From positions 1 through 64,000 of the forward strand of contig NZ_RSEC01000014.1 of NCBI RefSeq assembly GCF_003937945.1: a stretch of 64,000 nt of DNA, written 5' to 3'. Both the position numbers and the translations under genes were made by a program. The notes beneath the pieces were generated by a model. That model ran no database searches, was not told the origin of the DNA, and was given only the letters and a program-made list of their open reading frames with translations. The DNA comes from Amycolatopsis eburnea (GTDB taxonomy: Bacteria > Actinomycetota > Actinomycetes > Mycobacteriales > Pseudonocardiaceae). Shown here in pieces: positions 10,401-17,735 of the stretch; the first letter of the stretch is position 1; the number at the start of each line of letters is the position of its first letter.

Positions 10401-13400
10401 CCGCCCGGTCGAGCGCACCGACCCGGACCCGGCGGCAGGCGACCAGCCCGGCGGGGTGTGGAGCTACGGCTACACGACCGAGGGCGAGCTGCTCTCGACC
10501 ACGGACCCGACCGGTTCGCGGGTGGAAGCGACCTACGACGACCTCGGGCGGCAGGTCACGGCGACCCGGCTCGAGCGCCGTCCGGCACCCGCCGCGTACA
10601 CCACGAAGCTCCGCTACGACGACGCCGGCAACCTCGTGTCGTCGACGGCGCCGACCGGTGAGCTGACGAAGAACGAGTACGACGTGCTCGGGCAGCGGAC
10701 CACCACCACGGACCCGGCGGGCGTCGTCTCGCGGTTCGGCTACGACTTCGCCGGGCGCCAGGTGCGCCAGTCCGACGGTCACGGCCGCACCGGCTACGTC
10801 AGCTACGACCCGGCGGGCCGCGCGACCGGGTTCTACAGCCTCGACCCGGCCGAACGCGTGCTGCGCAAGAGCTCGGTCGGCTACGACGCGGACAGCAACA
10901 AGGTCACCGCGTCGGACGCACTGGGTCGCACCACCCGGTTCGACTACGACTCCCGCGGCCTGCTGGTCCGGCAGCAGGAACCGACCACCGACACGACGTC
11001 GATCACCACATCGTTCGGCTACGACGCGGCGGGGAACCGGACGCGCTCGACCGACGGCCGCGGCAACAGCACGATCGAGACGTACAACGCGCTGGGCCTG
11101 CCCGAGTCGGTGCTCGAACCGGCCACGGCGGCCCACCCGGCCGCCGCGGACCGCACGTGGACGACCTCGTACGACCTCGCCGGCCGCCCGGAGCGCGTCC
11201 AGGCACCGGGCGGCGTGGTCCGGCAGCGGACGTTCGACGCGCTGGGGCGGCTGACGCTGGAAACCGGCACCGGCGCGGCCCAGCCGACCCCGGACCGCGT
11301 CCAGCGGTTCGACCCGGCGGGGCGCCTGCTGGCGGTGAACGCGCCCAGCGGCGAGAAGACGTTCACCTACGACGACCGCGGTGACCTGCTCACCAGCACG
11401 GGACCGCTGTCGGGCACGTCGGCGTACTCCTACGACGGGTCGGGCCGGCTGACCCAGCGCGTCGACGGCGCGGGCACGGCGGTGTTCACCTACCAGCAGG
11501 GACGCCTGTCGACCCAGCAGGACGGCCTGACCGGAGTCAAGCAGACGCTCGGTTACGACGACGCGGGCAACCTCGCGTCGATCGACTACGGCAGCGGCCG
11601 TTTTCGCACCTACGGCTACGACGACTTCGGCCGCCAGACGAGCGACGAGCTGAAGGCCGCCGGCGGCGTTTCCCTCGCGGCGCTCGCCTACAGCTACGAC
11701 CTCGACGACCGCCTCACCGGCAAAAAGACGACCGGTGTGGCCGGAGCCGGCGACAACACGTACGGCTACGACCAGGCGGGCCGCCTGACGTCGTGGACCG
11801 TCGGCGGCAAGACGACGTCGTACACGTGGGACGCCTCGGGCAACCGCGTACAGGCGGGTGACCGCACGGCCACGTTCGACGAGCGCAACCGGCAGCTCAC
11901 GGACGGCACGGACACGCTGACGTGGAGCGCGCGGGGCACGTTGAACGCCCGGACAGGCCCGGCCGGGACGACGACGTCGGAGTTCGACGCGTTCGACCGG
12001 GCGGTGAAGCAGGGCTCGGTCACCTACGCGTACGACGGTCTCGATCGGGCGTCGTCGCGGAACGACCAGACCTTGTCGTACGACGGCACGTCGCTGGACC
12101 TGACCTCGGACGGCACGTCGACCTTCGCGCGGGGAACGCAGGGCGACCTGCAGGCCCAGGGCATGGGTGGGACCGGCCAGCTCGCGGTCACGGACCAGCA
12201 CGCCGACGTCATCGGCGGGTTGTCCCCGACGGGCGCGCTGACCGGATCGGCGACCTTCGACCCTTTCGGAGCGAAGGTGGCGCAGTCGGGGACGACGTCG
12301 CCGCTGGGCTTCCAGTCGGACTACACGGACCCGGCCACCGGCGCGGTCGACATGGGCGCCCGCTGGTACACGCCGGGCACGGGCACGTTCAGCGCCCGTG
12401 ACGACATCGACTTGCCCGTGACGCCGTCCGGCATGGCGAACCGGTACGTCTACGGCGGGGGCGCCCCGGTCGATCACGTCGATCCGGACGGTCACTTCCG
12501 GATTCCCAAGCCGACGCCGAACCTGCCGGGCGTCCGCGGCACCAGGGTGAGTTCCGACCCGCTCAACGACTTCCTCGGGTTCCTGCCCTACGGCTTCCTG
12601 TTCCAGATCCAGAAGACGTCCGTCGGCACGGCGACCAGGGGGTCCGTCCGGTACTTCAATTCGGGCGGTGGCAGCTACTGGGTGGACCCGTCCAGCGACC
12701 GCGACTGGAACCCGTCCTGGAACCCGGACGCGGGTACGCAACCGGGCAACCCACCGCAGCCGGGCGGCTGCAGGGCTTGCTCGCCGCCGCCGCGGGGCTG
12801 CTGGTGCCCGCCGCCGCCCCCGCCCCCGCCGCCGGGCATCCAGGCGCGGATCGACCAGAACGAGAAGGCCCGCACCGTCGCCGACCCGATCCCGGACGGC
12901 GCGAAAAACCCGTACTACGGCGGCGGTGGGGTCTCGTCGGACCCGGACCTTCCGGCGGGTGTGGTCGCGGGGTTGCTCGGAGACCTGCAGGACCTGGTGA
13001 GCATTTACCAGGGCTTCGTCGAACAGATCCTGGACCCGAAGAACCCGGTCGTCCACGACGTGGACCCGCCGGTCCCATCCCCGTTGCTGCCGACCCAGGT
13101 TTCGGCCTGGGACAACTGCGGTGGCGGCGTCCTGCGCGACGACTTCAACGGCGGGACCAGGAGAACGAACTACCTGTGTGACCCCTTGATCGGGGAGGTT
13201 CGCGGGCTCGCGGACAAGAACGCACCCATCCGGCCCGACGAAGACCGGCCGGGGGTAGCCGAGGGCATCCGCCTGCTGACGGGCGAAGTGCTGACGCACA
13301 CGAGTGTCCGCGGGAGCAATCTGCCCGCGGTCAACTCCACCGTCCAGTTCGTGCTGGACTCGATTCCGCTCGATCTGCGGGGTAGGGGGCATGGCAAGTG

Positions 13401-13602
13401 CGGTCTCGTCTATTGCCTCAGCGACGCTTTGGACCAAGGGCTGGATCCCGTCGGCGCCGACGCTGCTGCTTTCAACATCAGGAACAACGCCGGGCACCCG
13501 AAGCACAACCAGCCCCTGGGCCCGTGCGACAGTTGTAGAGTGCTTGCCGATTACTTCGGTTTGAACTTCGTCACCGAAGGTTTGGAGTGGTGGACGCCCT
13601 GA
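4447..13602 (+). CDS. Giant secreted RHS/YD-repeat polymorphic toxin with C-terminal YwqJ-like deaminase domain
   Basis: 3051 residues from the ATG at 4447; an in-frame TTG at 4408 is a weaker start. Order of domains: signal peptide (1-35); a DNRLRE-like region (about 347-518); an Ig/CARDB-like module (about 525-635); a DUF6531-type RHS opening (about 755-850); a LamG-like insertion (about 980-1200); many YD repeats of GYDxxGRxT type (about 1220-2620); the RHS core end with ARWYTPGTGTF and DPDGH (about 2625-2685); a Cys/Pro-rich linker (about 2774-2798); and a variable tip. The tip (about 2930-3048) carries GHGKC (His2982, Cys2985) and PCDSC (Cys3027, Cys3030), the pattern of YwqJ-type deaminase toxins. 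The position I expect to be the catalytic Glu (CxE) is Leu2987. RHS shells encapsulate and deliver such tips to rival cells. The next gene overlaps by one base and looks like the immunity gene. Confidence 0.85.
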   Translation: MFSPRRKTGHAGRAGLLVLVVALTAGVVGPAIPAGPDAGANLLQQAMALAPKQLAGTAGEPGDDPAGPANTAGPKSLQSKYPAVAAGEAKVAANAVQVRSAPAHVTGFDEKTSRELPDRRTATDKTYANTDGTLTTEFGQEPINFRAPDGSYQPIDTTIVPAGTGWSNAADAERLTFAAKAGGTDLVHVTLDGEHEFGYGVGGAVPTTGAVSGSRIVYPGVRPGADLRLDVVPGGVKETLVLNSPETATTWDFPLRLKGLRPSLVDGRISLTDASGAERARIPAGFMTDSRRDPATGDPARSEGVTYELLENAGAFVLRVKLDPDWLKDSARVYPVEVDPSVETTASDGGAVFQGGSRLDGSTELRIGTTGSVKAASYLSFSGVESRLRDHKILGAQLTLKSTWSWSCQPRPVTVHGVTAPWNTASGFPGPAFGPALAQESFAHGYIGLQQHASSCPSATELIPLGTAGRDLVQRWVTGAQANYGLAVRASETDPYGWKKFTGNRTANPPRLFVTHTAYDAEYRVDRGVPQPPVTRTQAGKVKITVTNRGAGTWTAADFALGYRVFTAAGAPVGAVEAASLPNDVPRGASVTLDATIKAIEPGQYLFDFSMLRRGGAWFTDEQIPPTRLSMTVFDVPPIVKAQYPPNGFSAPTLTPQLWADAVDVDAPVSSTLKYRFEVCEKYVAKPDGTLTGVSCVDSGYVTKRTWTVPTGALRWSKDYQWRVFAYDGNSESEKLTPSHLLTAVPQPEITSHLANAPYSGAQRDFDPQTGNYFSSAVDAALQVTGPELTVARTYNSLDPRTDLAFGAGWSTRYDMRVLPDNDGSGNVVITYPDGQQVRFGRNSDGTFAPPPGRQANFRIEPEAAGGGWVLNDKAAALYRFRPDGRLIEIYDQAGHHVQLDYGTPEHLSRAISLTSDRILYFKWTGNHVTSVSTDPIDGKQLTWTYTYDGDRLTKVCDPDNGCTGYDYTTGSHYRSSVVDARPSSFWRFGETSGTSAASENGLKLGKDAGTYKDVALGQPGPLAGTGTAATFNGTSSVVTLPDGTVRKNRDLAIEMWFKTTAGGPLFGYQKAPISGTPTGAVPVLYVGTDGKLRGQFWNGGAAPITSAATVNDNAWHHVVLSGALATQTLYLDGKAVGTAQGEIAHDDVVYNQIGAAYTVPPSAWPGWGTDARRFFSGQIAEAAFYEYAVGPTTAAAHYQARAAASSLTKITLPSGRVAAQLSYDTAADRLTEVVDRNGGHWRLGKPVVTGTETNLVRTTQVTDPGDRPHFYDYDPVRGRILRYIAPLGQGIRPEDRRDGDGNPLPPENPTCDPSAPQDPADPSYCGGPVGGDGTWVGGPVNGQGVRTYDYDDKGFQTTIGDELGNTVVLTNDERGNVLARKTCRVAPGDCQTSYSTYYLNAADVTDPRNDKLLSTRDARSANADDPAYATTYTYTDLGVRGLLATETTPDGGVTRHQYATGTEAAAGGGNVPAGLLLQTTDPRNGVTTYAYYKNGDLAKVTDPAGLTTAYTYDVFGRKKTETRSSASDPAGVTTTYAYDSRSHQTAVTGPGVVNAITGVTHTAQTLTGYDADGNVVRTEEKDLTGGDTARVTTTDYDDFGRASRVVDPEGGVTSSGYDPFGNRVWMVDAGGNKYEYGYTARNALAEVRLRAWNGQAVDPASGAGDTDGAGDTTSAPTLVLASYAYDLAGRRVRETASMGRTTRYRYFGDGKVWKVVAHDVRDPFNPAAPKRDVTLQEYAYDAAGQKTKLTEPGGRVTTFEYDAAGRGTAETTDPAGLANRTEWTYGPGGDVVKTVHTGQSSNSTRLDLGNRETVEYGYDTAGRQTSRSVTKSATEKLTTTYQYDERGLTTAVTAPRGNARGADPVAFTTNLAYDKLGRLIRTTQPLVAAESGGAAAAQVRPEVVGGYDTFGNQTETKDPNGNVGTITYDRDGRIVKVASPDYRKPGETTAAKAATTRQYDALGNLLNVTDPAGAVTRYRYDQLGRPVERTDPDPAAGDQPGGVWSYGYTTEGELLSTTDPTGSRVEATYDDLGRQVTATRLERRPAPAAYTTKLRYDDAGNLVSSTAPTGELTKNEYDVLGQRTTTTDPAGVVSRFGYDFAGRQVRQSDGHGRTGYVSYDPAGRATGFYSLDPAERVLRKSSVGYDADSNKVTASDALGRTTRFDYDSRGLLVRQQEPTTDTTSITTSFGYDAAGNRTRSTDGRGNSTIETYNALGLPESVLEPATAAHPAAADRTWTTSYDLAGRPERVQAPGGVVRQRTFDALGRLTLETGTGAAQPTPDRVQRFDPAGRLLAVNAPSGEKTFTYDDRGDLLTSTGPLSGTSAYSYDGSGRLTQRVDGAGTAVFTYQQGRLSTQQDGLTGVKQTLGYDDAGNLASIDYGSGRFRTYGYDDFGRQTSDELKAAGGVSLAALAYSYDLDDRLTGKKTTGVAGAGDNTYGYDQAGRLTSWTVGGKTTSYTWDASGNRVQAGDRTATFDERNRQLTDGTDTLTWSARGTLNARTGPAGTTTSEFDAFDRAVKQGSVTYAYDGLDRASSRNDQTLSYDGTSLDLTSDGTSTFARGTQGDLQAQGMGGTGQLAVTDQHADVIGGLSPTGALTGSATFDPFGAKVAQSGTTSPLGFQSDYTDPATGAVDMGARWYTPGTGTFSARDDIDLPVTPSGMANRYVYGGGAPVDHVDPDGHFRIPKPTPNLPGVRGTRVSSDPLNDFLGFLPYGFLFQIQKTSVGTATRGSVRYFNSGGGSYWVDPSSDRDWNPSWNPDAGTQPGNPPQPGGCRACSPPPRGCWCPPPPPPPPPGIQARIDQNEKARTVADPIPDGAKNPYYGGGGVSSDPDLPAGVVAGLLGDLQDLVSIYQGFVEQILDPKNPVVHDVDPPVPSPLLPTQVSAWDNCGGGVLRDDFNGGTRRTNYLCDPLIGEVRGLADKNAPIRPDEDRPGVAEGIRLLTGEVLTHTSVRGSNLPAVNSTVQFVLDSIPLDLRGRGHGKCGLVYCLSDALDQGLDPVGADAAAFNIRNNAGHPKHNQPLGPCDSCRVLADYFGLNFVTEGLEWWTP

Positions 13603-14042
13603 TGGCGAGGTTTTCGCAGCAGACTGAGCACGATCTCCGCGCCGCCGGCTGGGAGCCGGGCCGTCGTGTCGACACGACGGCCTGGCGCAACCAGCTGGAA
13701 GCGACGGGAGAAGTGCACATGCACGCCGCCGCCGAAGGATTCCTCGGTGAGTTCGGCGGTCTCAAGGTGAAGATCTCTGGACCGGGGGTTTCGTCCGCGC
13801 GGGAGCCGTTCGAGTTCAACCCGTGGGACCTGCACGGCGAGGAAGGCCGGTTCGCCGGATGGGGCGCGAGGCTCGGCAAATCCTTGTTCCCCATCGGGGA
13901 ACTCGACGGGGGCCGGTTCTTCCTCGGTATTTCCGAGCTCGGTGAGATCCTCTTGGTGGAGACCTGGGTCGCCACTTTCGGAATCGGCGATGCGGCGTTG
14001 GAGAACCTCATCTTGGGCGTCAAACCCGACGAGCTTGCCTGA
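13602..14042 (+). CDS. SUKH-3-like immunity protein
   Basis: 146 residues from an ATG overlapping the toxin stop codon (TGATG), the usual sign of translational coupling; an in-frame GTG at 13587 is a less likely start. The protein is cytosolic and has the SUKH-3 layout as I recall it: an N-terminal helix and GWEPGRRVDTTAW, then LGEFGGLKV, FNPW, LFPIGELDGGRFFLGISELGEI and a C-terminal ALENLILG helix. SUKH proteins bind and neutralise the toxin tip encoded next door, including deaminase and nuclease toxins. The assignment rests on both sequence pattern and position. Confidence 0.75.
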   Translation: MARFSQQTEHDLRAAGWEPGRRVDTTAWRNQLEATGEVHMHAAAEGFLGEFGGLKVKISGPGVSSAREPFEFNPWDLHGEEGRFAGWGARLGKSLFPIGELDGGRFFLGISELGEILLVETWVATFGIGDAALENLILGVKPDELA

Positions 14043-14051
14043 AGGCCGTTC

Positions 14052-14711
14052 TCAGCGCCCGACCGTGGCCCGCTGGATCTTCACCGGCTTGGCCGGTGCC
14101 CCGTCCAGCGGCCCGTCGGGATCGGTCGGGATGATCCCGTCCGCCACCATGCGATCAATGGCCGACATTCCCCGCACCACAGTCCCCAGCACTGAGTAAT
14201 TCGCCGGGATGTTCGCGAACGAATGCACGATGAAGAACTCCGACCCGTTCGTCCCCGGCCCCTGGTTCCCCATCGCGACGGTCCCACGGGGGTAAGTCTC
14301 GGTTCCGGTCACCTCGTCCGGGAACTTGTACCCCGGCCCGCCCTTCTCGACCTCGTAGATGTCCCCGCACTGCAGCACACCCAACCGGGAAGAGTTCGAA
14401 AGCCGCCAGCACTGCGACCGGTCGTAGAACCGCTGGGCGATCAGCGAAACCATGTTGTGCACCGCGCACGGCGCGGCTCCGGCCCGGTTCAACCGGACGG
14501 TCACCGGCCCGTAGTTGAACCGGAACGTCACGTCCACGGTCCCGCGCGTCAGCGCGAACGGCAGCGGGCGCACCACCGGGCGGGCCGCCGGGTTCTCCGG
14601 GGTGGGCGTGAACGTGCACGGGACCACCGGTGCGGAAGCCGCCGCCGGGGTGGCGGGGACCACCAACGCACCCAGGACTGCGACGACGGCCAAACCCCAG
14701 CGCAGCTTCAT
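14052..14711 (-). CDS. Secreted cyclophilin-type peptidyl-prolyl cis-trans isomerase
   Basis: 219 residues from the ATG at 14711, chosen because it opens directly into a signal peptide (MKLRWGLAVVAVLGALVVP...AAASA). The mature part has cyclophilin hallmarks: VHNMVSLIAQRFYD, GDIYEVEKGGPGYKFPDE, GTVAMGNQGPGTNGSEFFIV and NYSVLGTVVRGM. It should catalyse proline isomerisation during folding of exported proteins. It converges on the immunity gene with only 9 nt between the stops, so no independent terminator fits there. Confidence 0.88.
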   Translation of the reverse strand: MKLRWGLAVVAVLGALVVPATPAAASAPVVPCTFTPTPENPAARPVVRPLPFALTRGTVDVTFRFNYGPVTVRLNRAGAAPCAVHNMVSLIAQRFYDRSQCWRLSNSSRLGVLQCGDIYEVEKGGPGYKFPDEVTGTETYPRGTVAMGNQGPGTNGSEFFIVHSFANIPANYSVLGTVVRGMSAIDRMVADGIIPTDPDGPLDGAPAKPVKIQRATVGR

Positions 14712-14737
14712 GGCCGGAGACGTTAGCGAAAAACGGA

Positions 14738-14995
14738 CTACTTGCGCCAGGCCGTGCGGCGCTTGCGGATGTCCAGCACGAGCAGCAGGATCAGGCCGAG
14801 CGACAGGCCGACGAGCCACACGTTCTCGGTGTTGTTCTCGTGGTTGCCCTTGATCATCACCAGCAGGATGATCGCGCTGACCCAGCCGGCGATGCGGGTG
14901 GCCTTCGGGAACGTGCCGTGCCAGCCCCAGGCCGCGGACGGCTCGTCGCGGGGGTCGACCTCGGGCCGCCTCTTCTCGACCGCCTTGCCTGCCAC
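14738..14995 (-). CDS. DUF2631 small membrane protein
   Basis: 85 residues from GTG at 14995, preceded by GAGGAG at 7 nt. The N-terminal half is hydrophilic (KRRPEVDPRDEPSAAWGWHG); two hydrophobic segments follow (about residues 33-50 and 58-75), split by the charged loop KGNHENNTEN, and the end is Arg-rich (RKRRTAWRK). This matches the actinobacterial DUF2631 family as I remember it. Function is unknown. It lies divergently from dxr, a conserved neighbourhood in related genera. Confidence 0.8.
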   Translation of the reverse strand: MAGKAVEKRRPEVDPRDEPSAAWGWHGTFPKATRIAGWVSAIILLVMIKGNHENNTENVWLVGLSLGLILLLVLDIRKRRTAWRK

Positions 14996-15043
14996 GATGA
15001 ACTCCTCAAGACCCGTGAACCTCGTACGCGCCGATGATCCCAC

Positions 15044-15192
15044 ACCTCCGGGTGCGCCGCGGACACGGCCCGCGTGGCGCTGGACACCCGTCGCGACGGC
15101 GACGAGCGGCGCCGCGGACCTCCGAGAGCGCCCGGGAACCCCACCGGCCTCGCCCCGGGGAACCTCCGGGTGCGCCGCGGACACGGCCCGCG
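15044..15192. repeat. Exact 31-bp direct repeat in the DUF2631-dxr intergenic region
   Basis: The 31 bases at 15044-15074 recur exactly at 15162-15192; both begin ACCTCCGGGTGCGCCGCGG and end CACGGCCCGCG. Starts are 118 bp apart. The second copy runs directly into GACAAT, the likely -10 of dxr. The rest of the gap shows no gene. Confidence 0.85.
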
Positions 15193-15207
15193 CGACAATG
15201 ACCCGCG

Positions 15208-16410
15208 ATGACTACCTCGCGAAGCGTTCTCGTGCTCGGCTCGACCGGGTCCATCGGTGTGCAGGCCCTCGACGTCGCGGCCCGCAACCCGCACCTGTTC
15301 CGGGTGGCCGGGATCGCCGCGGGCGGGGCGGATCCGGCCGCGCTCGCCGCGCAGGCGCTCGCCCACGGGGTCGAGGCCGTCGCCGTGACCAGGGCGACGG
15401 CCGCCGAAGACGTGCAGCTCGCGCTGTACGCCGAGGCGCAGAAGCGCGGTTACGCCCGTGGCGAGTTCAAGCTGCCGCGGCTGTTCGCGGGCTCCGACGC
15501 CGTGACCGAGCTGATCGACGCCGTCGAGGTCGACACCGTCCTCAACGCCCTCCCGGGCTCGCGCGGCCTCGAGCCGACGCTCAAGGCGCTCGCCACCGGC
15601 GCCACCCTCGCGCTGGCCAACAAGGAGTCGCTGATCGCCGGCGGGCCGCTGGTGCTCGCCGCGGCCAAGCCCGGCCAGCTGGTGCCCGTCGACTCCGAGC
15701 ACTCCGCCATCGCCCAGGCCCTGCGCGCCGGGCGCAAGGACGAGGTGGCCCGGCTCGTGCTCACCGCCTCCGGCGGCCCGTTCCGCGGCCGCAAGCGCGC
15801 CGAGCTGGCCGGGGTCACCGTCGAACAGGCGATGGCGCACCCGACGTGGTCGATGGGCCCGCTCATCACGATCAACTCCGCCACCCTGGTCAACAAGGGC
15901 CTGGAGCTGATCGAGGCGGCGCTCCTGTTCGACATCGCGCCCGAAAGGATCGACGTCACCGTGCACCCGCAGTCGATCGTGCACTCGATGGTGACCTTCA
16001 CCGACGGCTCGACGATCGCCCAGGCCAGCCCGCCCGACATGCGGCTGCCGATCGCGCTCGCGCTGCACTGGCCGGACCGGGTGCCCGACGCCGCGCCGGC
16101 GTGCACCTGGGACAAGGCCGCGACCTGGACGTTCGAGCCGCTGGACGACGACGCCTTCCCGGCCGTCGAGCTGGCCCGCCACTGCGGCACCGCCGGCGGC
16201 TGCCTGCCCGCCGTCTACAACGCGGCGAACGAGGAGCTCGTGTCCGCTTTCCTGGCGCAGAACACCAGCTTCACGTCGATAGTGGACACTGTTTCCGAGG
16301 TGGTGGGAGCCGCCGACGAGTGGCGTCGCGAACCGCGCGACGTCGACGACGTTCTCGCCGCCGAGCGCTGGGCTCGCGCGCGGGCCGGTTCGATCATCGA
16401 GGGGAAGTAG
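15208..16410 (+). CDS. dxr: 1-deoxy-D-xylulose 5-phosphate reductoisomerase
   Basis: 400 residues. Converts DXP to 2-C-methyl-D-erythritol 4-phosphate with NADPH, the first committed step of the MEP isoprenoid pathway, in the cytosol. The N-terminus shows the NADPH-binding loop [15 protein letters not shown]; the catalytic core shows [30 protein letters not shown] and [12 protein letters not shown]. Length is normal. GACAAT lies 8 nt before the ATG and there is no Shine-Dalgarno sequence, suggesting a leaderless start. The downstream protease gene begins 3 nt after the stop, so the two form an operon. Confidence 0.96.
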   Translation: MTTSRSVLVLGSTGSIGVQALDVAARNPHLFRVAGIAAGGADPAALAAQALAHGVEAVAVTRATAAEDVQLALYAEAQKRGYARGEFKLPRLFAGSDAVTELIDAVEVDTVLNALPGSRGLEPTLKALATGATLALANKESLIAGGPLVLAAAKPGQLVPVDSEHSAIAQALRAGRKDEVARLVLTASGGPFRGRKRAELAGVTVEQAMAHPTWSMGPLITINSATLVNKGLELIEAALLFDIAPERIDVTVHPQSIVHSMVTFTDGSTIAQASPPDMRLPIALALHWPDRVPDAAPACTWDKAATWTFEPLDDDAFPAVELARHCGTAGGCLPAVYNAANEELVSAFLAQNTSFTSIVDTVSEVVGAADEWRREPRDVDDVLAAERWARARAGSIIEGK

Positions 16411-16413
16411 CGG

Positions 16414-17634
16414 GTGTCCTACATCATCGGTGTGGTGCTGTTCGCGCTGGGGATCTGCGTCTCGGTCGCGCTGCACGAGGCCGGGCACATGGTCACCGCG
16501 AAGGCCTTCGGCATGAAGGTCCGCCGGTACTTCGTGGGCTTCGGGCCCACGGTGTTCTCCTGGCGCCGCGGCGAAACCGAGTACGGCCTGAAGTGGATCC
16601 CGCTCGGCGGGTTCTGCGACATCGCCGGCATGACCGCGCTGGACGAGGTCACCCCGGACGAGGCGCCGCGCGCGATGTGGCGGTTCAAGACCTGGAAGCG
16701 CACCGTCGTGATGTCGGCGGGGTCGGTCACCCACTTCATCCTCGGCTTCGTGGTGCTCTACCTGATGGCCGTGACGATGGGCCTGCCGAACCTCACCCCG
16801 GCCCCCGCGGTGCTGTCGGCGACGTCGTGCGCCCAGTCGATCACGACCGAAGCGCAGGCCAAGGAGCAGGCGAAGAACCCCACGTGCGCGCCGGGCGCGC
16901 TGACCCCGGCGAAGACGGCCGGGCTGCAGCCGGGCGACAAGGTCCTGTCCGTCGGCGGGAAGCCGATCGCGAGCTGGGACGAGATGCTCACCACGGTCCA
17001 GGCCACCAGCGGCCCGACCGCGTTCGAGGTGCAGCGCGGCGAGCAGCGGCTGACGCTCACCGTCGACGTGCCGAAGGTGCAGCGCTGGACCGGCGAAGGA
17101 GTCAAAGAGGTCGGGATGATCGGCGCCTCGCCGCAGGACGCCGCGAAGACCATCCAGTACGGCCCGGTCGCCGCGGTCGGTGCCACGTTCGGCTTCACCG
17201 GCACGATGTTCGCCGAGACGGCCCAGCGGCTCGTCGAGTTCCCCCAGCGCATCCCCGCCGTGGTCACCGCGATCTTCGGCGGCGAGCGCGACCCGAACAC
17301 CCCGGTGAGCGTCGTCGGCGCGAGCCGGCTCGGCGGCGAAGCGGTCGAGCACGGCATCTGGATCCTGTTCTTCTTCCTGCTGGCCAGCCTGAACTTCTTC
17401 ATCGGCGTGTTCAACCTGCTGCCGCTGCTGCCGCTCGACGGCGGGCACATCGCGGTGGTCTGGTACGAGCGCGTCCGCGACTGGATCCGCGCCAAGCGGG
17501 GCAAGGCGGCGGGCGGGCCCGTCGACTACACGCGGTTGTCCGGGATCACGATGGTCCTGGTGCTCATCGGGGGCGCGGTGACGCTACTCACGGTGACAGC
17601 GGACATCGTCAACCCGATTCGGATCGGGCAGTAG
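16414..17634 (+). CDS. rip1: Site-2 zinc metalloprotease Rip1/RseP family
   Basis: 406 residues, starting at GTG 16414 with GGGGAAG inside the end of dxr as ribosome binding site. Intramembrane metalloprotease: HEAGH zinc motif in TM1 (His21, Glu22, His25), a central PDZ domain (TAGLQPGDKVLSVGGKPI), and the third metal ligand in LLPLLPLDGGHIAV near the C-terminus. In mycobacteria Rip1 cleaves anti-sigma factors and cell-envelope regulators after a first cut outside the membrane; targets here are unknown. A hairpin follows. A fragment resembling the last codons of this gene recurs at 17681-17734. Confidence 0.93.
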   Translation: MSYIIGVVLFALGICVSVALHEAGHMVTAKAFGMKVRRYFVGFGPTVFSWRRGETEYGLKWIPLGGFCDIAGMTALDEVTPDEAPRAMWRFKTWKRTVVMSAGSVTHFILGFVVLYLMAVTMGLPNLTPAPAVLSATSCAQSITTEAQAKEQAKNPTCAPGALTPAKTAGLQPGDKVLSVGGKPIASWDEMLTTVQATSGPTAFEVQRGEQRLTLTVDVPKVQRWTGEGVKEVGMIGASPQDAAKTIQYGPVAAVGATFGFTGTMFAETAQRLVEFPQRIPAVVTAIFGGERDPNTPVSVVGASRLGGEAVEHGIWILFFFLLASLNFFIGVFNLLPLLPLDGGHIAVVWYERVRDWIRAKRGKAAGGPVDYTRLSGITMVLVLIGGAVTLLTVTADIVNPIRIGQ

Positions 17635-17641
17635 CCGCCAC

Positions 17642-17661
17642 GGAGGGGTTGCGGCCCCTCC
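17642..17661 (+). terminator. Hairpin terminator after rip1
   Basis: GGAGGGG (17642-17648) pairs with CCCCTCC (17655-17661) around a 6-nt loop. It separates the dxr-rip1 unit from ispG. Confidence 0.6.
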
Positions 17662-17680
17662 CCGGCGGTTCACACCCGCC

Positions 17681-17734
17681 GTAATGCTGCTCACCGTGAC
17701 GGTTGACATGGTGAAGGTGGCCCGGTCGGGGTAG
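17681..17734 (+). pseudogene. Remnant copy of the rip1 3' end
   Basis: Read in frame from 17681, the sequence encodes [17 protein letters not shown] and a stop, closely matching the rip1 C-terminus VTLLTVTADIVNPIRIGQ and stop. About 26 of 35 bases align with 17580-17614 without gaps. It lies beyond the terminator and overlaps the ispG promoter area. It is too short to be a gene; a decayed partial duplication is the simplest reading, with chance similarity the alternative. Confidence 0.5.
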
Positions 17735-17735
17735 G

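Noticed and set aside
8100..12300. YD repeat region as a DNA tandem repeat or CRISPR-like array
   Set aside because: The periodicity is at protein level only; units differ in length and DNA sequence and stay in one reading frame.
8065..13506. Very long open frames antisense to the RHS gene (also 4312-8040 on the minus strand)
   Set aside because: They are by-products of GC-rich codon bias in the sense gene; the translations are Arg/Val/Gly-rich, low in complexity and without any fold or start signal.
17703..17708. TTGACA as -35 of ispG
   Set aside because: Perfect hexamer but 27 nt from the best -10 (TACGCT), too far for a normal promoter; it also falls within the rip1-like remnant.
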